NCBI RefSeq assembly: GCF_002288925.2
Contig: NW_022098069.1
Coordinates: 71,218,099 to 71,282,098 of the forward strand
DNA length: 64,000 bases
Direction: 5' to 3'
DNA from: Delphinapterus leucas
Lineage: Eukaryota > Chordata > Mammalia > Artiodactyla > Monodontidae
Shown here: positions 35,056-46,370 of the stretch, piece by piece
How positions within the stretch are numbered: position 1 is the first letter of the stretch
Layout of the letters: each line of letters begins with the position of its first letter
The notes under the pieces: generated by a model
Told to the model about the DNA's origin: nothing
The model's database searches: none
What the model saw: only the letters and a program-made list of their open reading frames with translations
Position numbers and translations under genes: made by a program

Positions 35056-36379
35056 CAAAAAAAACTTCCTCAATGGCCATAACTGGAATAAAATCTTTTT
35101 ATTAGTGATTTTTCCAAAATCAGTTTGTTTTTTCTTTGGTCATTGAGAGAAAGATTTTCTAAACCTTGTTCACAAATAGAACAAATTCCAGATGTTTGAA
35201 TTCCAAACAAATAGATGTCATAAATTATTATAGTTTATTTTCATTTAAAATAACTTTGGATTATTACTCATTAATTTAAAACACTGAAATTATTTAATTC
35301 ATAAAAGCTAGGTTTTATTCATGACCATTTGTTTATAATTTAGCTTATCTAAGCCATGTTTGGGAAACACAATGACAATAATTGGTATAAGTAAGTGTTT
35401 ATACAGTTTATTGTCATAAATGTGATTCTGTTGATAAACAAAGCACTAATATCACACTGAGAGGACAGGTAATAATCAGGGTGGTCATGTAATTTTTCAC
35501 AGCATGGTCAATCTAGCTATAACCGTTTGAGGGTTCAGGCTGAATAGATTAAAAGATCTGTAGTTGAAAAGCGTGTATATTTTGTGTCAGGTGTTAAGTA
35601 ACTGTAATGTAAATCTTTCTCATTCTGAAAAAAAGCATTGGAAATTCTTTAGAATATAAATTCTTGTGAATACATATATAAAATAAGAGTTATATGTGCT
35701 CATATAAGAATGTCCTTGTCTCTAAAACCTTACAAACATAATTTATCTCTTTGATAGTATTGTGGCTATTGATTAATTATAATTTCTATGCTTAATTGCC
35801 TATTATGTTTCAGAATTATGACTGAGTTCCAAAAAGCACACTTCTAATTCTAAATCTCTAAAACTGTATTTATATTATGTAGAAATCTTTTCTTCCTGGA
35901 ACAGACATCTCAAAGAGTTTCAGCCTCTTTCACACCTTCTAAATGGCAAGATGGAGATCCAATAGATATGCTAGAACATAGCTTTAATGGTATAATCAGC
36001 AATCACTGAGTTTCTGGCTTATTAGAAAAGTAAGACTGTTACAGATGGAATAAAAAATTTTCTTTATGAAACCAGATTGGGGAAAATGAAATTTGGCTGA
36101 TAATCAGAACTAGTGGAAGAAGAGTTTTTATTAATTAGACCAGATGGAGACCATCAATAGCAATAATGTGGAAAAGAGTTAAGTTAAACTGATAGCTATT
36201 AATTAGCATTAACTAAATGCTTCTGAGATTAGAAACTTCTAAAAAGTTTACTTCTTGAAATAAACTTCCTTGACTTTGTTCTTAGATTTTTTTTTTCCCT
36301 TTAGTGTAGTGATACTACCCATCACAGTTTGCTCAAAGTATGTGGTAACCATGATGAAGTGATTCCTTCATTTAAAAAA
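35056..36379. other. Unannotated AT-rich sequence
   Basis: No repeat or exon recognised. Confidence 0.5.
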
Positions 36380-36626
36380 ATAAATTTAGGGCTTCCTTGG
36401 TGGCACAGTGGTTGAGAGTCCGCCTGCCGATGCAGGGGACACAGGTTCGTGCCCCGGTCTGGGAAGATCCCACATGCCATGGAGCAGCTGGGCTCGTGAG
36501 CCATGACCGCTGAGCCTGCGTGTCCGGAGCCTGTGCTCCGCAACGGGAGAGGCCACAACAGTGAGAGGCCCGCGTACCGCAAAAAACAAACAAACAAACA
36601 AATAAATAAATAAATAGATAAATTTA
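36380..36626 (+). mobile_element. CHR-type SINE, young cetacean form
   Basis: Plus strand: head 'gggcttccttggtggcacag' at 36389, B-box 'ggttcgtgccccggtc', diagnostic 3' end 'gaggcccgcgtaccgc' followed by an A-rich (caaa)n/(taaa)n tail. TSD ataaattta at 36380-36388 and 36618-36626. Confidence 0.95.
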
Positions 36627-37785
36627 AAAATACTCATTAAACATGTACTGGGTGCCAGGTAACAGCTAAGAACAATGTTAACTTAAATATCTTGCAGGAG
36701 GTCAGGAACTTAGGTCACAGCAAATTTCAGGAGGCAGAGAATTCAGGATATTAAGAAGAAAATAAATAACATATACATAAGTTATTTTTAATACATGACA
36801 AAACTATCTATATAAAATACAAATATTATATATTAATTTGCCCAAGATATGGCTTGGTGTACATAGCAAAAGTACCTGTACAAGTCTAATTTGTTGTTCA
36901 GTAAGTTTTAAGTCTCTTCATTCTCTTTTTGCTCCCTTCCTTTTCTCTTTCTCTCTCTCTAATTATTTTTCTGAAGGAAATCAAGTGCCTGCAAAATGAA
37001 GGAAAATTTTCTTGAAGTCATTAGACTTACAACCAGGGTTCTTTGAGAAACATAAGATAGCAAGTCTGGCAAGAAGGGTTTTATTTGCCTGAGAGCTACA
37101 GGTCACATGGGAGGAATTTGGATGGTAATTTTGGAAGGAATAAATCTAGTCCTCTGATACCAGGAATAAGTTAGGTAAGCCAAAGAGAAGAACTGATGGC
37201 TGTCACCTTAGTCCTGAGAAGATGTACCTGGATGTAGCAGAGGGTTGAAAGAGATGCACTGCTTTCAGAGGCAGGCCTGGAGTAGTGAGGGACATCTAGC
37301 AATGCTGCACATATCGGTGCCACCTAGCAGAGGGGGCTGTAGAATAAAATAAGTATAATTATTTGGAGGTCAGGCCAGCCAAGCTTAGCTGGAAATCCTG
37401 GCCTAAAAAAAGTGTTGCTGTCATTGGTGAAGCCAACCATAGTGGCTTTGACTTCAGTAGTTAAGCAGAGCAAAGATTTGTAGGCTGTGTTGTGATAATG
37501 ATTTTGTCAAGATTCACAACAGAAAAATCAGGGTTTTTAATAAACACACAGAGTTAAATAAATAATAAATTATAGACAAGTAAAATATTTTTGATACTCA
37601 GAATCAATAAATGATAAAGATTATCAATTAGGCAGTATTTAAAATTAAGTGGGATAAATATACAAACAATTATAATAAATTCATGGGTAAAGAAAATCAT
37701 GGAAAGAAGAAACAAAAGAGTAATTTCCTTCATTAAAGGGTGTTAACAAATCATTAGAGAAAGGTTTATAACCCATTCGAACAAT
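36627..37785. other. Unannotated sequence
   Basis: A short minus-strand L2-like piece may follow the SINE ('catgtactgggtgccaggt', about 36640-36660). Otherwise nothing recognised. Confidence 0.4.
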
Positions 37786-38339
37786 AGATAAAGATATTAA
37801 CAGCTGTTCAGAAGGTTGTTCACCCCTCGACTAAAAATTTTCAATTTAAAATAATGAGATAGAAGATCGACTTTGAGCAAGAGAGCGTGGGAAGCTCCAC
37901 GGTGAAACTGGTAAAAATTATTTTTAAAACTCAACCGTTTAAACCCTGTGGAAATGGCCCTAAAAGGAAACAACAAATGAAGAAAATCCGTTTGGGAAAA
38001 ATCAGCAAGAAGGGCAAAAGACTGTGCTGTTTGAACCAAAGTGACTCTCTGCTTCCCCACTCCCAGCTCAGCAAGGCAGACACGCCACTCTTGACGACAG
38101 CAGCTAAAAGACACCAGGATCCCCCTTTGAACTCCCAGTCAAAGGGTTTTTTTCCTGGGAGGAGCATGACTTCAGAATCTTTCCTCATTCTCCAACGGAG
38201 CAGTGGATCTTGAGCAAATGGTTGAGAGGAGAAGGCACCCTTCATTTGTCCAGATCCTACTCATGAAATGGAGCCTCATCCTCAGGCATGGTGCACTGAG
38301 GACCCTGGGGTGTCCATGGCTGTTGCCCTGGCCCAAGTC
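37786..38339. other. GC-richer unique island of unknown nature
   Basis: About 450 bp that is richer in GC and CpG than the flanks, with overlapping open frames of about 105 codons on both strands (37887-38213 plus; 37797-38114 and 37931-38245 minus). I recognise no domain in any of them and no repeat family. It could be an old exapted repeat, a conserved non-coding element or a decayed pseudogene. Confidence 0.4.
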
Positions 38340-38415
38340 TAATTTATTGGCCCCCAAGACCTATCAGAGTGTCTCACACATAGTTAGTGCTCAATAAATA
38401 TTTGGTAGAAAGAAA
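38340..38415 (+). mobile_element. L2 3' end
   Basis: 'gagtgtctcacacatagttagtgctcaataaatatttggtag' (38367-38408) matches the L2 3' terminus in plus orientation. Confidence 0.7.
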
Positions 38416-41400
38416 GGATTTAGAGAAGAAGGAAAAACAGAGACATAAAGAGAAGAGGCATACAGTGAACATTTGAGTAGCAACCAGAAAGCTTATAAGC
38501 CATATGCCAACATCAGTAGGATATTATATATAGATGATGTTTGAATCCAATTTAAAATTTGTTCTGGAAGAAAGGGCCAACTGGATAGGAAACTACAGTT
38601 TATTTTTTCAACACTGTGACAGAATTGATGGTCTAGTGAGCCTTTAAAACACCACTTTCACCATAAAACTAGTTCTTGGCTTTTCTTTTATTGTATACAA
38701 TTTGATTTACTGAGCTGAATTGTACAGTTCTAAATTGAAAACTTTATGAACAGAAATATTCTTTTTGGCATTTACATTCTCTTCTGTTAACAGGTGTTTT
38801 TATTTCATTTCAAAAGAACAGACTTTTCCCTGTAAATCAATATTGCATTTCTTCTTTCTTCATTACAGTGTCAGCTTCTAGCTTTATTACATTCTGTTAG
38901 ATTACACTCAGTATGGGTGCTGGACATATTTATAATATTGGCAGATCAGTTCACAGCATTTGTTTATTTTTTTCCTTAATGAGACAAGTACAATGCATAT
39001 TCTTTTCTAAAACTGACAGGAAAAGTAATTTTAAGTGACTTATCAAAGGACTCACATCTTTAACAAAGTTTTCAATTTTATCTAAGAGAAGCAGATTCTT
39101 CTTATATGCAACTTCTGCATTTACTTAACTCACTACATATCTTTGTAAAACTAATTTGCCATCTTTATGGAAAATGAGAGAGCTAGACTGGGTATGACAT
39201 AGCTGGTTTAATTGCTTCAGAGACAGTCTATTCAAGATTAATTAAATCATGCTTAACATGTTGCAGTAGTAACTGTGAAGTTCTGGAAAAACACCCTTAC
39301 TCTTCAAAACATTAAGACTGTGAGGTTGAATCAGAAGAAACCTTAATACCAAATGGTAGAACTGGGAAATAAAATTTCCAGCCTCATAAATTAGATAGTT
39401 GTGCACTTTTATTTCATAATAATGAAAATCTGAGATTTATAAATTGTAATATGATGCATGTATGCCTCTGGGCTTTGGAGGGCACAGAGATACTTCATGT
39501 AACTTATTACAAAATATTGTTTTATCGTTTATAACTAATATTCTATTTGGAAAATTCAGTTACTAAAAAAAAATCCATATTTGACAAAACCACATTGTTG
39601 TAATATTTATAATGATGTGAACTAAAGAAGACATTTGCAATGCAAGACATGCTATCTCCATCAGTGACTCTGCCTAGTGCTCCCAATATCCTTCACAGTC
39701 TACCTAGAACATGATAGTAGTACTTGCAGGGCACATATGGTAAACTGACAAATCTGCTGCTGGAAGGGAAGGAAGCTGCTGGCTGCTGAGAGGAACCCTA
39801 CTCAACATGGGTGAGACCCTCTGCTCCCTAAAATATATGTTCTCAAATATAACTATGATTTTTAGGCAATTCTCCCCAAAAATTTATAGGCAAAGAGTAT
39901 TTGTTACATATGTCAAATCAATACAGAATAAGTATACCTAATTTTCACAAGTCATTTGACTTCATTTAGAATTACTACCATTATGATGTCATTTCCTTGT
40001 TCTAGAATTCACAATCACTATCAAGTTCTTCTTATAATATCATTACTATCCTTCCTTTTTACAATATAAAATGTCTCTAGTATCCTTATATTCCGTGAAC
40101 TCAAGAGAAGCATTTTTGTTTCTAATTATGTAAACTTTTGAAAAAGGTACTGTTTCTTTTATTAGTATTTTAACACAACTCCCTGAAGCTGGCTTGATAT
40201 AGACTTTGGGATAATGGAACAGTAGTTAAAGGTTATTGTTTTCTTCTTCACAGAGTCATGATCATAATCTGTGCAGCATTGAGAAGATCTAGGTAGAGAA
40301 GAACTGTTCTCTAGGGTCAAGGATGACTTAATTAAGAGAGCTGATTTAGAATCCTCTAAATATGGGAGCACAGACTATATAAATCCAGGCAAAGAAACAC
40401 AGGGACAATGGTTTAGGAGCAAGGGCCTCTGTTCTCTCAACAGGAGTTTGAGATCTTATTATCAAAACGGGGAATGAATAGTAGAGAGTTACAGCAGCCA
40501 AAATCAGTAGTCAATTCAAGAAGAAAGTAGGCTTTAAGCGCAGCCTAAATCTCAATAGTATGGACCTGAGCTTCAAGAAAAGGAATCTTAGTCAGTGGGT
40601 GATTGATGTCCCCAAATCAAAGCAGCACCAGTATCAAGGATGACCCAATTCTGATGTGGAGGGCTAATGAATGACATTCCACATGTTAGGTTGTGACAGG
40701 CCCAAAGTTTGGTGACAGCATTGAGTGAATTAGTGAGTGAGTAAAATCTTACTTGAAAATGTCAGGCAGATAGAGACCAGAGATTCGCGTCGGGAATTAC
40801 ACAATTACCCGGTTTGTGATTTAGAGCAGTACAAGGGAGGCATGTTGACCTGGGTTGGCCTTTGAAACTCCACTGAAGAAATAAAGAATGGGTAAGATTG
40901 TTCCTTCATTTGTTTCTCCCTGCAACCACTAGCTATATAAAAACACCTTCCTGGTTATTGAATACAGAATATTTTGCATATTTGTACATGAGAAATCGAT
41001 ATCCCAAATTTTAACTTAAACTATTTAGAAAAAGAAAATAGGTTTTCTTACTTCCATTTATGGGGTATAAATAGTATATTCAATATCAACAGATAAAAGT
41101 GTACAAAAAAGGAGAGTAAGTGATTTTCAAGTTCATGACCCATGGCATGTGTCTATTACTATTTCTCTTTGATCATATACCTACCTATGGGTCAGCCTTT
41201 CCAATCAAGAGAATCTCTATCCACCACTAAAATTTACATGTTTTGACAGATTAAACAAAAGGAGTAGAGGACATGAAAAAGAAACTTACTAAAATTTTAG
41301 AGTATTTTTAAAACTTTTAAAAAGAAGACTGATGATCAGTTTTAGACAATAAAATCATCATGCACATAAAATACATTTAAAAAACATCCTCAATCTTTTG

Positions 41401-42150
41401 TGCAGGGTACGTTTTTACTTAATAAATAACTCAAAATTAGTTTATTTAAAGCTTAGTATGTGAAAAATTCAATCTCAAGAGAAATCACCCCAAAAGTTTC
41501 TAAGTATAAAAATATTGCCTTTCATATTTAGCCCTAATGATTAGATTGTCTTAATAAGTTTTCATATTCTTCTCTCCATTTTCTTCTCCCTCTCTCTGTT
41601 TCTCTGTCTCCATTTGTCTCTCTGTCTCTCTCCACTATATTTATGTACATGTATATATGAGTGCATGTTTGTGTGAGTTTGTGCATACATACATATGTAC
41701 ATATTTTTATCTCCCTTGGAACTGTACATTAAATAAAAATATTGTTACTCTAGTCAGTGTATTTACAATATTACAGAGTTCTGAGAAAATATATGCAATT
41801 ATATCCTATATCCTAAGATATATTCTTAGAGCAAAACTGGTGGAAATTTAGCAGATATAAAATTGTTTTTCCATCGCTTCAAACATTATCATCATCTTAA
41901 AGCAAACGTACATTTTTTATTATTTTTATTCTAATAATAGATTCATAATGAAATAACTGCCATAATGTGAATATTTTGTGAATAATTTTTTTTTTAATAA
42001 TCAGTTCACTCACATACATGCAGGGGTTTTGTCTGTGCATTTTGAAAAGCCTAGAAAAGTTTAATATTTTCCTCAAATTGTTTTCACTTATATTTAGTTT
42101 TAATAATTTTATGTAGGAAAAGATGCAACATGGCAACATAGTGTAAAAGG
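38416..42150. other. Long unannotated AT-rich stretch
   Basis: No transposable element, RNA gene or exon recognised in about 3.7 kb, which is unusual for this window. A T-rich segment with an open, non-repetitive texture at about 38680-39130 is listed as a possible conserved element. Short (CTCT)n-like sequence lies near 41585-41640. Confidence 0.5.
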
Positions 42151-44585
42151 GGTATTAGTTTCTCCTGATTGGACTTGATAGGGTGGTGGCCTGAGAATAG
42201 ATCAAGAATGCAATGGATGGCCAAGGACATTAAGGTTGGGACCAAATCACAGAGTCACTGAGGACTGAAAAAATGTCAGTATCATTCATTTGATGTAACA
42301 GGTTCCCCTTCTGCCTTTCCAACACATATGTATACCTCCTGGAAGAGGAGTATTGACAATAACTTTTGAATAAGCAATCCTGTCTCTCTTGGGTTTGGAA
42401 CCAGTAGATCTTGGTGGATTCTAGAAATGTAGGACAAACTGAGAAAAGCCAGAAAAAGGATGGGGGTGGAAGTGGAGAGGAGGCAAAATGTACTGCAGAT
42501 GTTGGCAGCTGGAAGGGAGGAGGCCATGCTGCATAGACCACATGTGCATTGCACTGAAGATGGGCAGGTGGAGAATTATGTCCTATAATCAGGCTACTAG
42601 TGTAGGGACCCAGAAAGAGCCAAGGAAAAGGAGGTGGAAAAACCAGGTGCATTAGAGTTGGACATTCCTATTGAAAACACAAGCCCCAAGCAGGCTGGGC
42701 CAAACAGCAATCCCAGGCTACCAGGAAGAGTAAGGAGGGTTTTTGCCAGAGTGTCCCGGATACTCTGTCTGCCACTTACACAGTCCTTGCTTATTTTTTC
42801 TAGACTGCTCTAGAAATCCTCTAGACTGGACTGGGAAATCAGACACACCTGGCAGCTTCCATTCCTCTCCAACTGTCCTAAACTCCTATCCTCCGAAAAA
42901 TGTTGGGGACCTGAAAAAATGAAACCTGATGTACTCTACTCTAGCTGAGTTCTGATTTCCAAGATATAGGATGACAGTAAAATGTAATTGATAATGGTGA
43001 TGATGATGATGATAAATGAAAGAAAAAACAAGAGAAAATCTTAGTATTGCAAGACTACTTGAAGCTAAAGTTGTACAACTTTTCACTCCATGTACTACAT
43101 CCTTAGTGACAAGATTTGCCAGAACAAGTTTGAGGGAATGTATTAGCTAATCAACATACTATGGAAAATAATGTACTATGGGAATAAGCTTAGTTTCTGA
43201 AGATTTCAATCAGGATGTGGCATCTATTTCAGTTAGAATTTATTGCATTAGATTTCATTCTAGAGCATCCTAAAAGGATCATGTGGTTTTTGATATAAAG
43301 CAGAGATCACATATACAACAACCCTAAAGAGGTTATCAAGAGTCTGCCAAAATTTAACTCATTTCAGTTTAGCACAGATGAATTTTTTTATTTGGTTGAG
43401 GAGAAATCCATGTATGTATAGCCTCTATCCACCAGCTCTACGTCTTTCTTCTGCAGTTAGACAGAATAAGTCCAAAGGATATCCATTCAAATATTTTAAA
43501 CTTTCTTCTTATCACAACTACTATAGGATACTTTAATCCCTCATAACGGCTTACATACACACACACATACACATATACATAGTTTTCTTCAAGCTACACA
43601 AGGCAGAGTCTCCAAACTATTCATCATCTTGTTCAATTGCCTTTAAATGTTCTTGAAGTCCCCAATATTTCACTAAACATATTTTTATGTTACCCAGAAT
43701 GGAACACAATATGATCAGGAGACTATCACTTCTCTGAGCTTTACATAGTCATGTTATACTATTGTCATTTCAAGCTTATTGTTAACTAATCCTTTGTTTC
43801 TGTCCTCCATTCTTTCCTCTACATAAAAGGTTTTTCTCAGCCATACACAACATCTCTTTAGGGGCTTGCCTGAATAACCTAGTGTAAACTTTACCTTATA
43901 TCTCCTTATGACATTTTTGGTTCTTTTACTATTTACCTTGTGGTTCAATCTCCTTCTATGACATCGTATAAATAAATGTTAGTTATAGTTTTGTTTTTTC
44001 CTTTAAGCTTGATTCTGTGTTTCTTTCCTGGCATAACTGACTTGTTTGGCTGAAAAAAAAAGAAATCCTAAAGATGAGCTGGTTCTCTGGACTGTTTAAG
44101 CTTGACTGTTGTGCCCACCAAATCATGGTAGAAGAGTCCTATTGGTAAGAACAGACTCCAAATTCTTTTAATTAAAATACTGCCATGTTGTACTGGCACA
44201 TTTAAGGCTGTAATGTGCCTCTAGACTTAAGAACACAACATCACCCTAATCAACCTGAAGTAGTCTTATGAAGAAATAAAACAAAAGTAAGAACTAATTC
44301 TGATTAAGCCAGTAGACACAAATACCAGTATAAAAGTAATAAAATAGGGAGAAAAAATGCTATTTTCTACAACAAAATCCAGATAGTGAGACACTCTAAA
44401 TGAAAAATACATTTCAAGATAAAAAGATATTGGTAGCTAATCTATACATTAAAAGTTGAAAACCTTTACTTCATTTATTTTTAAATTAAAAATTTGAACA
44501 AAATTGAATGTTTGATGATGTCAAGAAATTATTGTTTTTAATCGTGGTAATGGCATGGTGGTTACATTTTTTAAAAAAAGATCTT
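42151..44585. other. Unannotated sequence
   Basis: GC is moderately higher at 42170-42800. A 140-codon minus-strand open frame (42230-42652) has no recognised domain and is likely chance. The block near 43690-43740 ('cccagaatggaacacaatatgatcaggagactatcac') faintly resembles an ancient CR1/L3 LINE end; I would not annotate it firmly. A short (GAT)n lies near 42995-43015. Confidence 0.4.
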
Positions 44586-44589
44586 GCCT

Positions 44590-44805
44590 TTTAGAGTTCA
44601 TAATGAAATATTTACAGATGAAAAGATATAACTTCTGAGATTGGCTTCAAAATAATCCATGAAGGGAGAATTGTGTGGATAGAAATGAAACAAGATTAGA
44701 AATGAACTGACAATTGTTCAAGCTGATTGATGGTTATTTGGGAGTTCATTGTATTATTCTGTGTATTTTTTGTATATGTTGATGTTTCCCACAAAAAATT
44801 TTATA
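44590..44805 (+). mobile_element. Old L1 (L1M-type) 3' end
   Basis: Collinear relics of an L1M 3' end: 'gaaatatttacagatgaaaagatat' (44606-44630), 'tggcttcaaaataatccatg' (44642-44661), 'gaaacaagattagaaatgaactgacaattgttcaagctgattgatgg' (44686-44732), 'ttcattgtattattctgtgta' (44744-44764). Confidence 0.75.
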
Positions 44806-44856
44806 TATGACAGATGTTTTCTAAAGCATCTTATTAGCTAAATGCTGATGTAAAAG

Positions 44857-44883
44857 CACACACACACACACACACACACACAA
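44857..44883. repeat. (CA)n microsatellite
   Basis: Thirteen uninterrupted CA units. Confidence 0.95.
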
Positions 44884-45879
44884 ATATACATAAAGGATCA
44901 TATAAGAATCTTTTTTTTTTTTAATTTAGAGTTCCATTTATACATCTAGTGGGTTCAGGCACTATTGAGAAAAAATAACTTTGAAATTACAATGCAATAT
45001 GAAATGCAAAATGAAATAAATGCTAGAGAGTATAAAGTGTGAATTACTGTGCATGAGGTGCTTGTCTCTGAAAAACTAATGGTATAATGAAAGAAGCAGA
45101 TAAGCAAGTAACCGAAAAACAATGTGTTTAATGTTCTAATATATGCAAATCAACTGAGCTGTGGAAACAAAGGAAAACTATGACTAACTCTGCTTACTTA
45201 GATAGAAGAAATACTTGGAAGGAAAGATAGACCAAGACGACAAAAAAGCAGGTTGATACTTGATTTTGAAAATTTCTAAATAATGTGCCAAAAATTTTGA
45301 AGTTAATCATGCAGAGGAGTCTTAGAGTTCTGTATTACACAAATTACCTTAAAAATAAAGAAAATAGTTAAAATATTCTGGTGATTTTATGGAGTATGAC
45401 TAGGAAAGGGAAGGATGAAGACAAGGGGCTTGGTTGAAAAACTATTCTGAATACACACAGGCACACACACACACACAACATATATGTATTACTGGCTCTC
45501 TCTTTTTTTCTTTTTGGTCTTGGTATAGTGCTCTACATAATAATATAATATAGCGCTCTGCATAATTCATGTCTGTCAAAAATTGTAAGGATAAGATAAA
45601 CACTACTGTATTGAAACTTCTCTGTAGAGTAATGGATTTGAAATTGAGAATTGTTCTACTTACGTGTTAGTGTAATCATAACTACTCAGATTTGACTAAT
45701 ATGTGACTTGAATACTTTTCTTAGTCTTCTAAAATAGTATATATATTTAAATACATAATATTTTGAAAGATTGGGCTTAATAATTTTGCCAAACAAATCT
45801 ATATCTCTATTTTAGAACTAATAACAAGTTTCATTTTCTAAGAAAAATTCTCTTAAAGGAGAATGATTAGTAATTCATA
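44884..45879. other. Unannotated AT-rich sequence
   Basis: Holds a short CA tract near 45458-45480; nothing else recognised. Confidence 0.5.
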
Positions 45880-46370
45880 TTAGTTGATTACAGCCCCACC
45901 AGGAAAGATATTCCAAATTTCAGTGGGTTATGCACGATGGAAGTTTCTTCTCTCTCATATAACAATTCAATGGTAGGCAGGCATCAGAGCTGGTATGTGG
46001 CTCTGCCAGGGTCTTTACATGGCTAAAGTGGGGGTCCAATATCGCTGTTCCAGTTCTGGCATCTCCAAATTAGTGAAAAGAGGGTGAGAAACTTGGGGAG
46101 CAATGCCTAATTGTTTTAGAGCAAGACCTGGAAATAGTGTATGTTTTTTAACAAAGCTTATATTCTCTCTCTTCCTAAAATGTAAATTGTGCTTATCATG
46201 TACCAGATATTATTTTAAGCCTTTATAAGATGACAGTTGAGAACATCCCATGACTAATCACATAGGAAGCTGGGAAATATAGCCTTTAGTTTGGTGACCA
46301 TGTACACAACTAAAAGGAAGCCTATTACTGTGGAAGAAGGGGAGAACAAATATGAGGAAACTCTAAGAGT
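45880..46370 (-). mobile_element. Diverged LTR-like interspersed repeat
   Basis: Shows the order of a mammalian mid-repetitive element that I recall but cannot name: 'tttcagtgggttatgcacgatggaagtttcttctctc' (45918-45954), 'atggtaggcaggcatcagagctgg' (45970-45993), 'gcaagacctggaaatagtgtat' (46121-46142), 'aggaagctgggaaatatagcc' (46264-46284), and 'tgtggaagaaggggagaac' near 46330. Orientation is inferred from similarity to reversed MaLR-type ends. Confidence 0.5.

Noticed and set aside
37310..37345. CTCF-like sequence 'ccacctagcagagggggctg'.
   Set aside because: Several core mismatches when aligned to the CTCF consensus; weaker than the candidate at 62397.
42230..42652. 140-codon minus-strand open frame.
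   Set aside because: Pro- and Ser-rich low-complexity product without a recognisable domain, no splice context, and a second overlapping frame is also open. Most likely chance.
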